This document shows positions 1 to 6,447 of a DNA stretch of 9,168 bases, piece after piece (positions within the stretch are counted from its first letter, which is position 1; every line of letters begins with the position of its first letter). The notes below the pieces were generated by a model that searched no databases, was not told the DNA's origin, and saw nothing but the letters and a program-made list of their open reading frames with translations. The position numbers and the translations under genes were made by a program. This DNA is from an uncultured Kiritimatiellota bacterium (lineage in GTDB: Bacteria; Verrucomicrobiota; Kiritimatiellia; RFP12; UBA1067), in the NCBI GenBank assembly GCA_934635385.1, contig CAKTZI010000082.1:1-9168 (forward strand), written 5' to 3'.

Positions 1-3
1 TTT

Positions 4-206
4 TTAGCCCGCATTTACTGGGGTCAGACGAGAAATCGGGATAAACTGTCCCGAAAAAACCGGGATAAGGGTGCGATGAAGCTCTACTTGCTTGTAGAAA
101 AGCACAATTGCCTGAGAGGGATTGAGCCCAATCGTGTTGAAAATGCTTTCCGCCGAATGCTTGAGTTCCGAGGTGACTCTTGCCGAACCGTTTCCGTTTT
201 AATCAT
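4..206 (-). pseudogene. Frameshifted RelB/DinJ-type antitoxin relic
   Basis: From the ATG at 206 the frame reads MIKTETVR and then goes off, reaching a TAG at 84-86 after 40 codons. Shifting by one base at 183-184 (a GGG reduced to GG) restores a RelB/DinJ antitoxin: ARVTSELKHSAESIF, then NTIGLNPSQAIVLFYKQVEL, running to TAA at 4-6. In this family the N-terminal half is a ribbon-helix-helix DNA-binding and dimerisation domain that represses its own operon, and the C-terminal part wraps a RelE/YafQ-like toxin. The restored frame has no ATG, GTG or TTG after its upstream stop, so the gene is broken as written. The last ~23 codons (from about position 75 leftwards) do not look like the family and run into hairpin and repeat-like DNA, so the toxin-binding tail also seems lost. 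A toxin gene, if any, would lie beyond the left edge. The family match is clear to me; whether the shift is real or a sequencing error is open. Confidence 0.75.
36..54. repeat. Small inverted repeat next to a repeat-like GGGGTCAGAC motif
   Basis: TCGGGA (36-41) and TCCCGA (49-54) form a perfect 6-bp stem with a 7-base loop. The word CGGGATAA occurs at 37-44 and again at 61-68. Just to the left, GGGGTCAGAC (20-29) resembles half of the GC-rich interspersed motifs also seen at 8089-8166. This block lies in the part of the antitoxin relic that no longer resembles the family, so it may be inserted repeat DNA. It has no clear U-run on the minus strand, so I do not call it a terminator. Confidence 0.35.
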
Positions 207-219
207 GATGTGGTGCAAT

Positions 220-276
220 CTCCTCTCCTGCAAGTTGAATGCACATCTTGTAGCGCATTTGTGCCACAGAAGTCAA
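220..276 (-). promoter_or_regulatory. Promoter and ribosome binding site of the antitoxin relic
   Basis: On the minus strand a -35 box TTGACT (276-271) and a -10 box TACAAG (252-247) are separated by 18 bp, close to the sigma-70 consensus. A purine-rich AGGAGAGGAG lies at 229-220. It is 13 bases from the ATG at 206, a little far; an in-frame TTG at 218 is 6 bases from the first AGGAG. The antitoxin relic therefore seems to have its own transcription start in the gap after the esterase-mannanase gene. No transcription terminator is visible between that gene's stop (298) and this promoter. Confidence 0.45.
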
Positions 277-297
277 TGGTCTTCGGCGAAATTCTTT

Positions 298-2811
298 TTA
301 TCGGAAGCTCGCGCCCAAAGAACCCTCCATCAGCACTTCGGGGCGGCGGGCGAACGCGCGCTCGTCTTCCTCCGAGGCGGGCGTCTCCGGCTTCATGCCG
401 TAGATCCAGCTCCAGACGTCCACGAACGCGCAGGCCACCCCTTCCGCCGTCGCGGCGCGGTGCAGGTACTGCCAGAAGTCGTCGCGCTTGCCGCGTCCGC
501 CGCTCTCGGAGATGCACACGACGAGATCGCGTTCCGCCGCGAACGCGCTCATCTGCCGCAGACGCTCGACGGATCGCGCCAGGCTTCGCTCCGCCTGTTC
601 GACCGTCTTGCCATTGCCGATGCCATAGTCGTCGATGCCGATGATGTCCGTGTAGGCGTCGCCCGGATAGCGCGCGAGGAACGTGTTCGCCGCGTCGCCC
701 TCCTTGCCGAACGCCTTCCACTGTCGGTCGGGCGTGTAGGCGAACAGGATGCGATCCGGCCCGCACGCGCGGCGCAGCCAGTCGGCCTCGAAACGGCAAA
801 ACGCGCGGAACTCCTCCGCCGTGCACCAGCCCTCGCCCCACCAGAACCAGTTGCCGTCCGCCTCGTGCGGATAGCGCAGGATGACGGGAATCGGCTCGCC
901 CGTCTCGGGGTCGTTCAGCCCGTTGATGAAGTCCGCGACGTCCGCGAGCTGGGCGAGGAACCATGCCCTCGGATTCGCCGCCGGCTCGCGGTAGGACTTG
1001 CCCTCGATTGCGCCGGTGCCGCACGGCCCGCCCGTGCCGTCGAGAATCTGCCGGACGACGTTGCGGTTCGCGCCGTCGCTCTTGAAGCGGTAGGACGCCT
1101 GCGGGAAGCCGTTCGTCGTGTACGGCTGATCCATGTGCCAGTTGAAGACCATGATCGCGCCGAACGCGGCCCACTGCTTCTGGATCGCCGCCGTCAGTCC
1201 GGCGCGGTTGACGGCGTAGTAGCGCGGCGAGTGCCACGTGCCGACGACGCTCGCAAGATCCGCGTAGTTGATGAGTGCGCGGCGCCCCTCCGTGTAGCGG
1301 CTCACATAACCGCAGTCCAGCTTGACCTCTTCGAGCGGCTTCGGCAGGAACTTCCCGTCTTTCTCCTGCACGAACCGCCCGTCGCCCGACCAGCCGCCGT
1401 GGTCGAGCCACGGATACGTCCACGCCCAGTAGTAGTTCGGCGACACGGCGACGTCCTTCAGCCTCTCGAACACGCGCGCCGCGTTCGATCCGGGCGTACG
1501 CGGCGGGGCGACGAACGCCGGATCCGTGCCGCACGCCCACGCGAACAGGTCGCGTTCGAGCGCCGCGTCGGCCTTGTGCGTCATGCCGGGTACGGAGACC
1601 ATCGACTTGTCGTTCGACGCGAGCGCGTTGAACGCGCTCCAGCCGCCGGCGGGCGGACACGTCGTGTCGCTCAGCCCGACCGCCGAGCGCACGGGGATGC
1701 GGATGCGCGGCGCAAAATGCGCGATGTCGAAATAGGGCGCGTTCTTCTCCGCCGTCGCGCGGCCCTCGGAAGACTGGCTTTGGATGAGATTCGGCCACGT
1801 CGCCAGACGCTTCTGCCGCGCGGCGAGATGATCCGCCATCGCCGGAATGTACATCGCGCCGCGCGTGAAGTGCTTGTTCAGCCCCAGCAGGAAGTAGCCG
1901 AACGCACCGCCCTGGCTGCCGCCACAGTAGCCGATGCGCTCCTTGTCCACTTCGGGACGCGCCGCGAGCCAGTCCACCGCCCGGCTGATGCCGAGCATGA
2001 CGGAATAGAAGACGTAGTCCTCGCGCGACGCGGCGATTCCCGCCGTGCCGTAAGGGCCTCGCACCCCGTACTTTGCCGTCACGGACTTCTCCCACGCCTC
2101 ATAATCCGCCTTGAACTTCTTTCCGTCCCTGTCCGGCCTGAACGGCAGGACGTTCATCATCAGCGAGATCCGGTCGCCCGAACCGTACCACGACCCGTTG
2201 TGGTACGGCCCCGCGCCCGGCACCGTCACCAGGACGGGATACGTCCTCGTCCTGTCCTTCGGAATCGTCAGGAATCCGTAGACGCGTCCGCCGAACGTCG
2301 CGAAGCTGACGTTGTAGTAGTCGAACGCGCCCTGGCTCTTCTCCGCGACGCGCGCCATCTGCGGGTCGAGCGGCACCTCGCGCGCGAGTTTCGCGACCGC
2401 ATCGTCCCAGAACGAATCGAAGTCCGCCGGGCGCGGCGACGAAGCCCGCACCCGCTCCGGCGCGACCGCCACGCTCCAGACGCGCGACGAACCGTCCGCC
2501 GCCTTCAGGTTGAGCCGCAGGAAGCCCGGATACGGCAGACGGCCCGTCACGCGGAAGGGATTCCCCTGCGCGAGATCGGCCTCGGCACGCGGCGCGATCG
2601 CGCCCGTCCCGAAGTTGTCGAGCGACCACGCGACCTTGCCGGACGTGAGCGGTGCGCCCTTCTCGTCCGCCGCCGTGACCGTGAAGGTCGCCGTCTCCCC
2701 GACGCCGTAGCGGCAGTCGGGGCGGTCGGCCGAAACGGCGAAGCGCGTCTTCGCGCCCCCGGCCAGGGCGAGTCCTGCGGCAAGTGCGCAGGCGGGCAGT
2801 CTCATCGTCAT
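298..2811 (-). CDS. Secreted acetyl xylan esterase (CE7)-GH26 glycoside hydrolase fusion
   Basis: 837 residues. A Sec signal peptide (1-20: R4, then an Ala/Leu core) is followed by a beta-sandwich-like region (~25-118). A CE7/AXE1 alpha/beta-hydrolase follows (~120-430): nucleophile Ser299 in GGSQGG, Asp382 in SDTTCPP, His412 in MTHK. The C-terminal half (~445-837) is a GH26 domain: VFNWHMDQP (555-563), RYPHEADGNWFWWG (646-659) with acid/base Glu650, and ISESGG (767-772) with nucleophile Glu769. CE7 enzymes deacetylate xylan or xylo-oligosaccharides; GH26 enzymes are mostly beta-mannanases, with some beta-1,3-xylanases and beta-glucanases. Acetylated mannan or xylan is the likely target, outside the cytoplasm. 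The CE7 signature deviates: RGP (251-253) for the usual RGQ, and HK for HE. The start at 2811 has an AGGA about 10 bases upstream; a second ATG lies at 2805. The gene follows the beta-helix gene by 24 bp, probably in one transcript. Domain calls are firm; exact substrate is inferred. Confidence 0.9.
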   Translation of the reverse strand: MTMRLPACALAAGLALAGGAKTRFAVSADRPDCRYGVGETATFTVTAADEKGAPLTSGKVAWSLDNFGTGAIAPRAEADLAQGNPFRVTGRLPYPGFLRLNLKAADGSSRVWSVAVAPERVRASSPRPADFDSFWDDAVAKLAREVPLDPQMARVAEKSQGAFDYYNVSFATFGGRVYGFLTIPKDRTRTYPVLVTVPGAGPYHNGSWYGSGDRISLMMNVLPFRPDRDGKKFKADYEAWEKSVTAKYGVRGPYGTAGIAASREDYVFYSVMLGISRAVDWLAARPEVDKERIGYCGGSQGGAFGYFLLGLNKHFTRGAMYIPAMADHLAARQKRLATWPNLIQSQSSEGRATAEKNAPYFDIAHFAPRIRIPVRSAVGLSDTTCPPAGGWSAFNALASNDKSMVSVPGMTHKADAALERDLFAWACGTDPAFVAPPRTPGSNAARVFERLKDVAVSPNYYWAWTYPWLDHGGWSGDGRFVQEKDGKFLPKPLEEVKLDCGYVSRYTEGRRALINYADLASVVGTWHSPRYYAVNRAGLTAAIQKQWAAFGAIMVFNWHMDQPYTTNGFPQASYRFKSDGANRNVVRQILDGTGGPCGTGAIEGKSYREPAANPRAWFLAQLADVADFINGLNDPETGEPIPVILRYPHEADGNWFWWGEGWCTAEEFRAFCRFEADWLRRACGPDRILFAYTPDRQWKAFGKEGDAANTFLARYPGDAYTDIIGIDDYGIGNGKTVEQAERSLARSVERLRQMSAFAAERDLVVCISESGGRGKRDDFWQYLHRAATAEGVACAFVDVWSWIYGMKPETPASEEDERAFARRPEVLMEGSLGASFR

Positions 2812-2835
2812 CTTGAACGCTTCCTTTCCTTCGCG

Positions 2836-5361
2836 TCAGCGGAACAGCAGCAGGAAGCCGCCGCGCGTCTCGATTCGCAAGGCGCCCGCGCGATAAACCA
2901 CGCGCAACCGCTCGTCCGCCACACCATCGACCAGCACCGTCCACTTCTTCAGGAGCGAGGCCCGGTTCACCGTCCCGACCGTCAGCGGCAGCTCGAACCC
3001 GGCCCGGAGCTTCTCCACGTCCGCATGACGGACATCGATCGTGCCGTTTTCGGCCGGCGTGAAGCGCGTGATCGTGCCCGCGCCCGCGTCGCAGTCCACA
3101 GCGAGATGCTTGATGCGCAGCTTCTCCGAGCGGAACTCCAGCGTGGCGCCGGACGCGACGGACACGACGCCCTCCTCGCCGAACGGATACTCCTCGCCCT
3201 CGGCGGGGTCGCCCCACGCCGTCACGGCATACGGCACGCCGTCGTTGTACGCCGTTTGGCTCGCACGGGGCGCGGACGCCGCCGTCTGCCCGTCCAGCAC
3301 GTACCACGTCTCGCCGTCGAAGCTGCCTTCGACCGTCCAGGCGGTCGGGTTGCGCTTGTAGTTGTCGTTCGCGGCCGAATCGGCGGCCGTGGTGAACCCG
3401 TACCCGGCGACGCGCGCGGCGGAGTCGGGAAGGCGGAAGGTGAACGCGACCGGCGCTTCCGCCGACGGCGCCAGCTTGTCCACGTACAGCTTCGTGCCGG
3501 CATCGCCGTCAAACACCTTGTCGATGTTCTCCCAGTTGGAGACCGTGCCGGACGTCTCCAACGCGACCTGGTTCGCCGCCAGCGCGGCGGGCGAGTCGAC
3601 CGACACACGCGCAAAAGACCCCTGGTTGACGCGCGAGCCGTCCGCCGCGTACAGCGAGAACTCGGCGATGGAGGTCTGCGCCGCGCCGCCGTTCCCCGTG
3701 ACCGTCACGCGGAAGAACTTGCCGCCGAACGCGGAGGGGCCGCGCGAAAGCGTGCCGCCGAGAACCGCCACCGAGTTCTCCGTGCGCGTCCCCGCGTCCG
3801 TCACGATCGTCCCGCCGCGGCTCTCGATGATGCCGCTGACCGTCGCCGCTGCGGTGAAGCCCCGCAGGTCGAGCGTGCCGCCAGCCTCGACAACGACATG
3901 GCCCAACTTGGCGTCCGCGCCGCGTCCGGCCGGATACGCCACGGGGAATTCGCCGACCCACGCCTTGCGGGCCTCGTAGGGGCCCATGTTCTCCCGCTTG
4001 TCGAGTTCGACCCAGTTCTCGCCGTCGTCGCTCGCCAGAAGCCGCCACGCCACCGGATCGGCGCAGCTGTTTCCCGTCGAGGGGCCGGCGTTGTCCGCCG
4101 TCGCCCACGAATAGCCCGTCGCGCGAACCGGGGTGTCATAACTCAGCTGAACCCAGACCTTGTCGCCCTCGGCGGCGAGGCGCGAAGCCGAGGCCCGCCA
4201 GTCCAGCCACTTCGTGTCCAGGCTTCCGTCGACCGCCTGCGTCGGCTCCTCGGTCGGCGAGCAGTCCTTGCCCGCATCCCATGTCACCTTCGTGCCGTCC
4301 GCATACGACGCCTTCCCGCCGGAGATCGCCGTCTCGCCGTCCAGCAGCTTGAACTCCGCGATCTGCGCGCCGATCGCTTCCGAGCCGCGCGCGCCGTCGA
4401 TCTTGAAGCGGTAGTGGCGGTAGCCCGGAAAGGCGACCTTCAGCGTCCCTGCCGCGACCGTGAAATCGACCGGCTCCTCGGGCTGGACGAGCGTCAACGT
4501 GCCCGCGCCGCGCTTCACGACGGTCGCCGCCGCGTTCGGCGCATTCGTGAGGCTCGCGCCGAGCGTCAGGACGTGGCCGTCCGCCACGTCGAAGACCGTC
4601 TCGCCGGACGCCAGCCGGACGAGTCCGCCCGTAAACCGCGAATCCGCCGCGTCGCCGTCCACCGCCAGTTCGGGAATCTCGAAGCGGCAGAGCTTGGCTG
4701 CGTTGAACGCGAGCGAAGCGCCGGAACGCAGGGTGAGACCGATCGCGTACCGTCCGCCGAAAACCGAGTCGCACCACTGGCCACCGAACGTCGAGGTCAC
4801 GCCCGCCCCCTCGAAGACGAGCTTCGGCGTGCCCAGCCCCGGGTTGCCTTCCGACGGCGACAACTGGGCGTTGTCACGGAAAACGACCGTGACATCCGAA
4901 CCCAGCGAACCCTGGCAGTTGACGCGCAGCTGCGTCTGTCCGCCGATTGTCCACGTCACGCCGGCATCCGCCGTCAGCGGCTTCCCGCCGTCCAGCGTGA
5001 GCATGTGCGCACTCGGCCGCGTCCAAGTCTGGTCCGCCGCGAGATGGACGCCGCCGTCGTTCTGGATGTTGACCTGCCCGCTGCCCGACGTCGCGGTCAG
5101 ACCGCCCGCACCCAGCGTCAGCTTGCCCGCACCCGTCAGGTAGCGCGCGGCCGTCACCTTCGTGTATTCGATTCCGTAGGCGTTCACGTCCGAGGGGATG
5201 GTCACGCTTTTGTCCGAAATCACGGCGACCGCCCCGTCCGACCAATCGGCGGACGCACCCGACTCGTCCGTCCAAGCGCCGGATGCCGTCCATTCGCCCG
5301 CGTCGGCACCGGCATACGTCAGTCGCGGCACGTCACCCCGCACAAGCGGCGTGAACCCCAA
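2836..5361 (-). CDS. Secreted beta-helix protein with autotransporter-associated repeat and two discoidin-like domains
   Basis: The open frame gives 841 residues from a nominal TTG at 5361, but that start cuts off the signal peptide. The frame continues upstream as SLSRICLALTLFLGF, a good hydrophobic core, until the G run at 5398-5408; the natural start is probably the ATG at 5450 (see that entry). Residues ~11-310 are Gly/Thr/Ala-rich beta-strand repeats; 279-309 matches an autotransporter-associated beta-strand repeat (VVKRGAGTLTL ... AAGTLKV). Two discoidin (F5/8C)-like units follow, ~313-475 and ~548-715, sharing the order AEF, VDG or FDG with TK, GYS or GYG, and a W followed by DGENWVELD or DGETWYVLD. 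More beta repeats lie between and after them. The end (GGFLLLFR) shows no membrane anchor and no beta-barrel, so it is secreted rather than a classical autotransporter. A role in glycan binding or adhesion is inferred from the discoidin-like fold and from the esterase-GH26 gene 24 bp downstream. No catalytic motif is visible. Confidence 0.8.
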   Translation of the reverse strand: MGFTPLVRGDVPRLTYAGADAGEWTASGAWTDESGASADWSDGAVAVISDKSVTIPSDVNAYGIEYTKVTAARYLTGAGKLTLGAGGLTATSGSGQVNIQNDGGVHLAADQTWTRPSAHMLTLDGGKPLTADAGVTWTIGGQTQLRVNCQGSLGSDVTVVFRDNAQLSPSEGNPGLGTPKLVFEGAGVTSTFGGQWCDSVFGGRYAIGLTLRSGASLAFNAAKLCRFEIPELAVDGDAADSRFTGGLVRLASGETVFDVADGHVLTLGASLTNAPNAAATVVKRGAGTLTLVQPEEPVDFTVAAGTLKVAFPGYRHYRFKIDGARGSEAIGAQIAEFKLLDGETAISGGKASYADGTKVTWDAGKDCSPTEEPTQAVDGSLDTKWLDWRASASRLAAEGDKVWVQLSYDTPVRATGYSWATADNAGPSTGNSCADPVAWRLLASDDGENWVELDKRENMGPYEARKAWVGEFPVAYPAGRGADAKLGHVVVEAGGTLDLRGFTAAATVSGIIESRGGTIVTDAGTRTENSVAVLGGTLSRGPSAFGGKFFRVTVTGNGGAAQTSIAEFSLYAADGSRVNQGSFARVSVDSPAALAANQVALETSGTVSNWENIDKVFDGDAGTKLYVDKLAPSAEAPVAFTFRLPDSAARVAGYGFTTAADSAANDNYKRNPTAWTVEGSFDGETWYVLDGQTAASAPRASQTAYNDGVPYAVTAWGDPAEGEEYPFGEEGVVSVASGATLEFRSEKLRIKHLAVDCDAGAGTITRFTPAENGTIDVRHADVEKLRAGFELPLTVGTVNRASLLKKWTVLVDGVADERLRVVYRAGALRIETRGGFLLLFR

Positions 5362-5450
5362 GAACAGGGTCAGGGCGAGACAGATTCGAGAGAGGCTCCC
5401 CCCCCCCCGATAACTTTACGTTTTAGCGTGTTTTTCATTGTTTTTGTCAT
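5362..5450 (-). other. Out-of-frame 5' end of the beta-helix gene: start codon, signal peptide and G tract
   Basis: On the minus strand ATG at 5450 and a second in-frame ATG at 5438 begin MTKTMKNTLKRKVI, a typical basic N-terminus. Then comes a run of 11 G. With 11 G the frame goes GGGGASLESVSP and stops at TGA (5372-5370), a 26-residue peptide. With 9 or 12 G it would join SLSRICLALTLFLGF and the whole downstream protein, giving about 870 residues with a complete n-region, hydrophobic core and a plausible cleavage site near LVRG. AGAAGAA sits immediately upstream of the first ATG and 12 bases before the second, so 5438 may be the real start. The body frame has a TAA at 5418-5416 and no ATG or GTG between it and 5361. 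The join is inferred; the sequence facts are direct. Confidence 0.7.
5398..5408. repeat. Homopolymer tract of 11 C (G on the coding strand)
   Basis: An uninterrupted run of 11 C on the plus strand, lying between the basic N-terminus and the hydrophobic core of the beta-helix protein's signal peptide. Its length decides whether the ATG at 5450 or 5438 is in frame with the gene. Runs of this length are well known sites of slipped-strand mispairing and phase variation in bacterial surface-protein genes, and also of sequencing error. Confidence 0.9.
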
Positions 5451-5470
5451 TTCTTCTGGTTTTTGTTCGT

Positions 5471-5508
5471 TTGTTCAACAAGATTCGTCTGCTCAGTTTT
5501 CACAAAAC
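5471..5508. promoter_or_regulatory. Two short palindromes just downstream of the predicted start site
   Basis: GTTTT-CAC-AAAAC (5496-5508) and TTGTT-C-AACAA (5471-5481) are perfect short palindromes located at roughly +4 to +16 and +31 to +41 of the predicted transcript. The position would suit a repressor or activator site for the beta-helix and esterase-GH26 unit. Arms of five bases in AT-rich DNA are common by chance, so this is a weak call. Confidence 0.2.
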
Positions 5509-5517
5509 ATGATGTGC

Positions 5518-5546
5518 ATTGTACCAAATTCTGCCGCCCAGCACAA
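5518..5546 (-). promoter_or_regulatory. Likely extended -10 promoter for the beta-helix and esterase-GH26 genes
   Basis: On the minus strand TACAAT (5523-5518) matches the -10 consensus at five of six positions and is preceded by TGG, giving an extended -10. TTGTGC (5546-5541) lies 17 bp upstream as a weak -35. Transcription would start near 5511, about 60 bases before the ATG at 5450. The surrounding gap (5451-5641) is markedly AT-richer than the coding DNA. This separates the locus into two transcription units, though read-through from the SDR gene is possible because no convincing terminator lies between them. Confidence 0.5.
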
Positions 5547-5641
5547 TACTCTTTTCAGCAAAATAATATCACTTTTTAGGCAACTCAGACATTTGCCTTG
5601 GCTGGGTTGCAAATATTCAACATGAACGACGTTGCTTCTTT

Positions 5642-6433
5642 TCATTCCGCCTCCGGCGCGCGGTAGGGCTGGTACATGAGGAGGCGGCCGCCGTCCACGA
5701 CGTGGTTCGTGCCGGTGACGAAGGAGGCGTTCGCCGAGCAGAGGAAGAGGATCACGTCCACCAGCTCGTGCGGCTCGGCGGCGCGTCCAAGCACCGTCGG
5801 CATGCCGCTCATCGCCGCGCGCGTCAGCACCGGGCCGGGCGTCACGCAGACGGCGCGCACGCCGTGCGGCCCGCCCGCGAGCGCGAGCGACTTCACGAAG
5901 CTCACGAGACCGCTCTTGGCCGTGCCGTACATCGCGCCGACGCCGTCCCCCTCGAACGCCGTCACGGAACCGAGGCAGCAGATGACGCCCGCGCCCTTCC
6001 GCACCATCGCGGGCATGCAGGCCCGTGCGAAGTAGACCGGTCCCTTCAGGTTCACGTCCAGCCCCCAGTCGAGGACTTCGCGCGGCTGCTCGTAGAACGG
6101 CACGCGGCTCGCGCAGCACCGCGCCTCGTTGCCGCCCGCGCAGGTGACGAGGATGTCGCAGCCGCCCAGTTCGTCCGCCTTCGCCGCCGCCGCGAGCGCG
6201 TCGTCGAAGTTCCGCACGTCGCCGGGACACGCCACGATCGGACCGAGGTCCTTTCCCCTCTCAACCTCTCCGCTTCTCAGCCTCTCAACCTCTTGACGAA
6301 GCTTGGCTTCGTCAAGATCGCACATCACGACCGTTGCGCCGCGCGCGGCAAACTCCTGCGCGGCGAGAAGCCCCATGCCGGAACCCGCACCCGTCACGAC
6401 GACGACCTTGCCCTTGAATTCGATCTCTTTCAT
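5642..6433 (-). CDS. SDR-family NAD(P)-dependent oxidoreductase with an in-frame repeat insertion
   Basis: 263 residues, a classical short-chain dehydrogenase. The Rossmann motif TGAGSGMG is at 14-21; Asp39 in VMCDLD after the second strand suggests NAD preference. The active-site set is Asn128 (DVNLKG), Ser156 (LGSVTA), Tyr169 and Lys173 (YGTAK). CAGG (98-101) replaces the usual NNAG. C-terminal PGPVLT and FVTGTNHVVDGG are typical of the family. A stretch of about a dozen residues, E48-G60 (EVERLRSGEVERG), is longer than usual between the second strand and GDV (71-73). It is encoded by an 8-bp tandem repeat, with AGG, AGA, GGA, GTT and CTT codons unlike the GC-ending codons of the rest of the gene. 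The start at 6433 has GGGAGG (6447-6442) 8 bases upstream, and the xylanase stop is 14 bp away, so the two are co-transcribed. Possible substrates are sugars or sugar acids released from hemicellulose; this is inference from position only. Confidence 0.88.
   Translation of the reverse strand: MKEIEFKGKVVVVTGAGSGMGLLAAQEFAARGATVVMCDLDEAKLRQEVERLRSGEVERGKDLGPIVACPGDVRNFDDALAAAAKADELGGCDILVTCAGGNEARCCASRVPFYEQPREVLDWGLDVNLKGPVYFARACMPAMVRKGAGVICCLGSVTAFEGDGVGAMYGTAKSGLVSFVKSLALAGGPHGVRAVCVTPGPVLTRAAMSGMPTVLGRAAEPHELVDVILFLCSANASFVTGTNHVVDGGRLLMYQPYRAPEAE
6260..6291 (-). repeat. 8-bp tandem repeat inside the SDR gene
   Basis: On the minus strand four consecutive 8-base units: AGGTTGAG, AGGCTGAG, AAGCGGAG, AGGTTGAG. 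They encode E48-E58 of the SDR. The unit length is not a multiple of three, so the present number of units plus flanking bases must have been selected or repaired to keep the frame. Such purine-rich repeats are unlike the coding DNA around them. Confidence 0.7.
6291..6317. repeat. Perfect 12-bp inverted repeat with 3-base loop inside the SDR gene
   Basis: TCTTGACGAAGC (6291-6302), loop TTG, and GCTTCGTCAAGA (6306-6317) are exact complements. On the coding strand this reads CTT GAC GAA GCC AAG CTT CGT CAA GAG, encoding LDEAKLRQE (40-48). It abuts the 8-bp tandem repeat, and the two together form a patch of about 60 bp with unusual codons. The hairpin would also form in the mRNA. Confidence 0.8.
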
Positions 6434-6447
6434 CGCCCCGGCCTCCC

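Noticed and set aside
238..247. AATGCACATC shared between the two promoter regions (238-247 plus; 5511-5520 minus)
   Set aside because: A 10-base match in a 9-kb window read on both strands is expected many times by chance, and the two copies have opposite orientation to their promoters.
5359..5361. TTG as the true start of the beta-helix gene
   Set aside because: It cuts through the middle of an obvious hydrophobic signal-peptide core and has no suitable ribosome binding site; it is only the first permitted start in the uninterrupted frame.
5578..5598. Intrinsic terminator after the second SDR gene
   Set aside because: AGGCAA and TTGCCT form a 6-bp stem with a 9-base loop, but the stem is AT-containing and is followed by A-rich rather than T-rich sequence on the minus strand.
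76..5625. An 1849-codon open frame on the plus strand across most of the left half
   Set aside because: It lies antisense to two well-supported genes, its product is Arg/Ala/Pro-rich low-complexity sequence without domains, and strong GC bias at third positions makes antisense stops rare.
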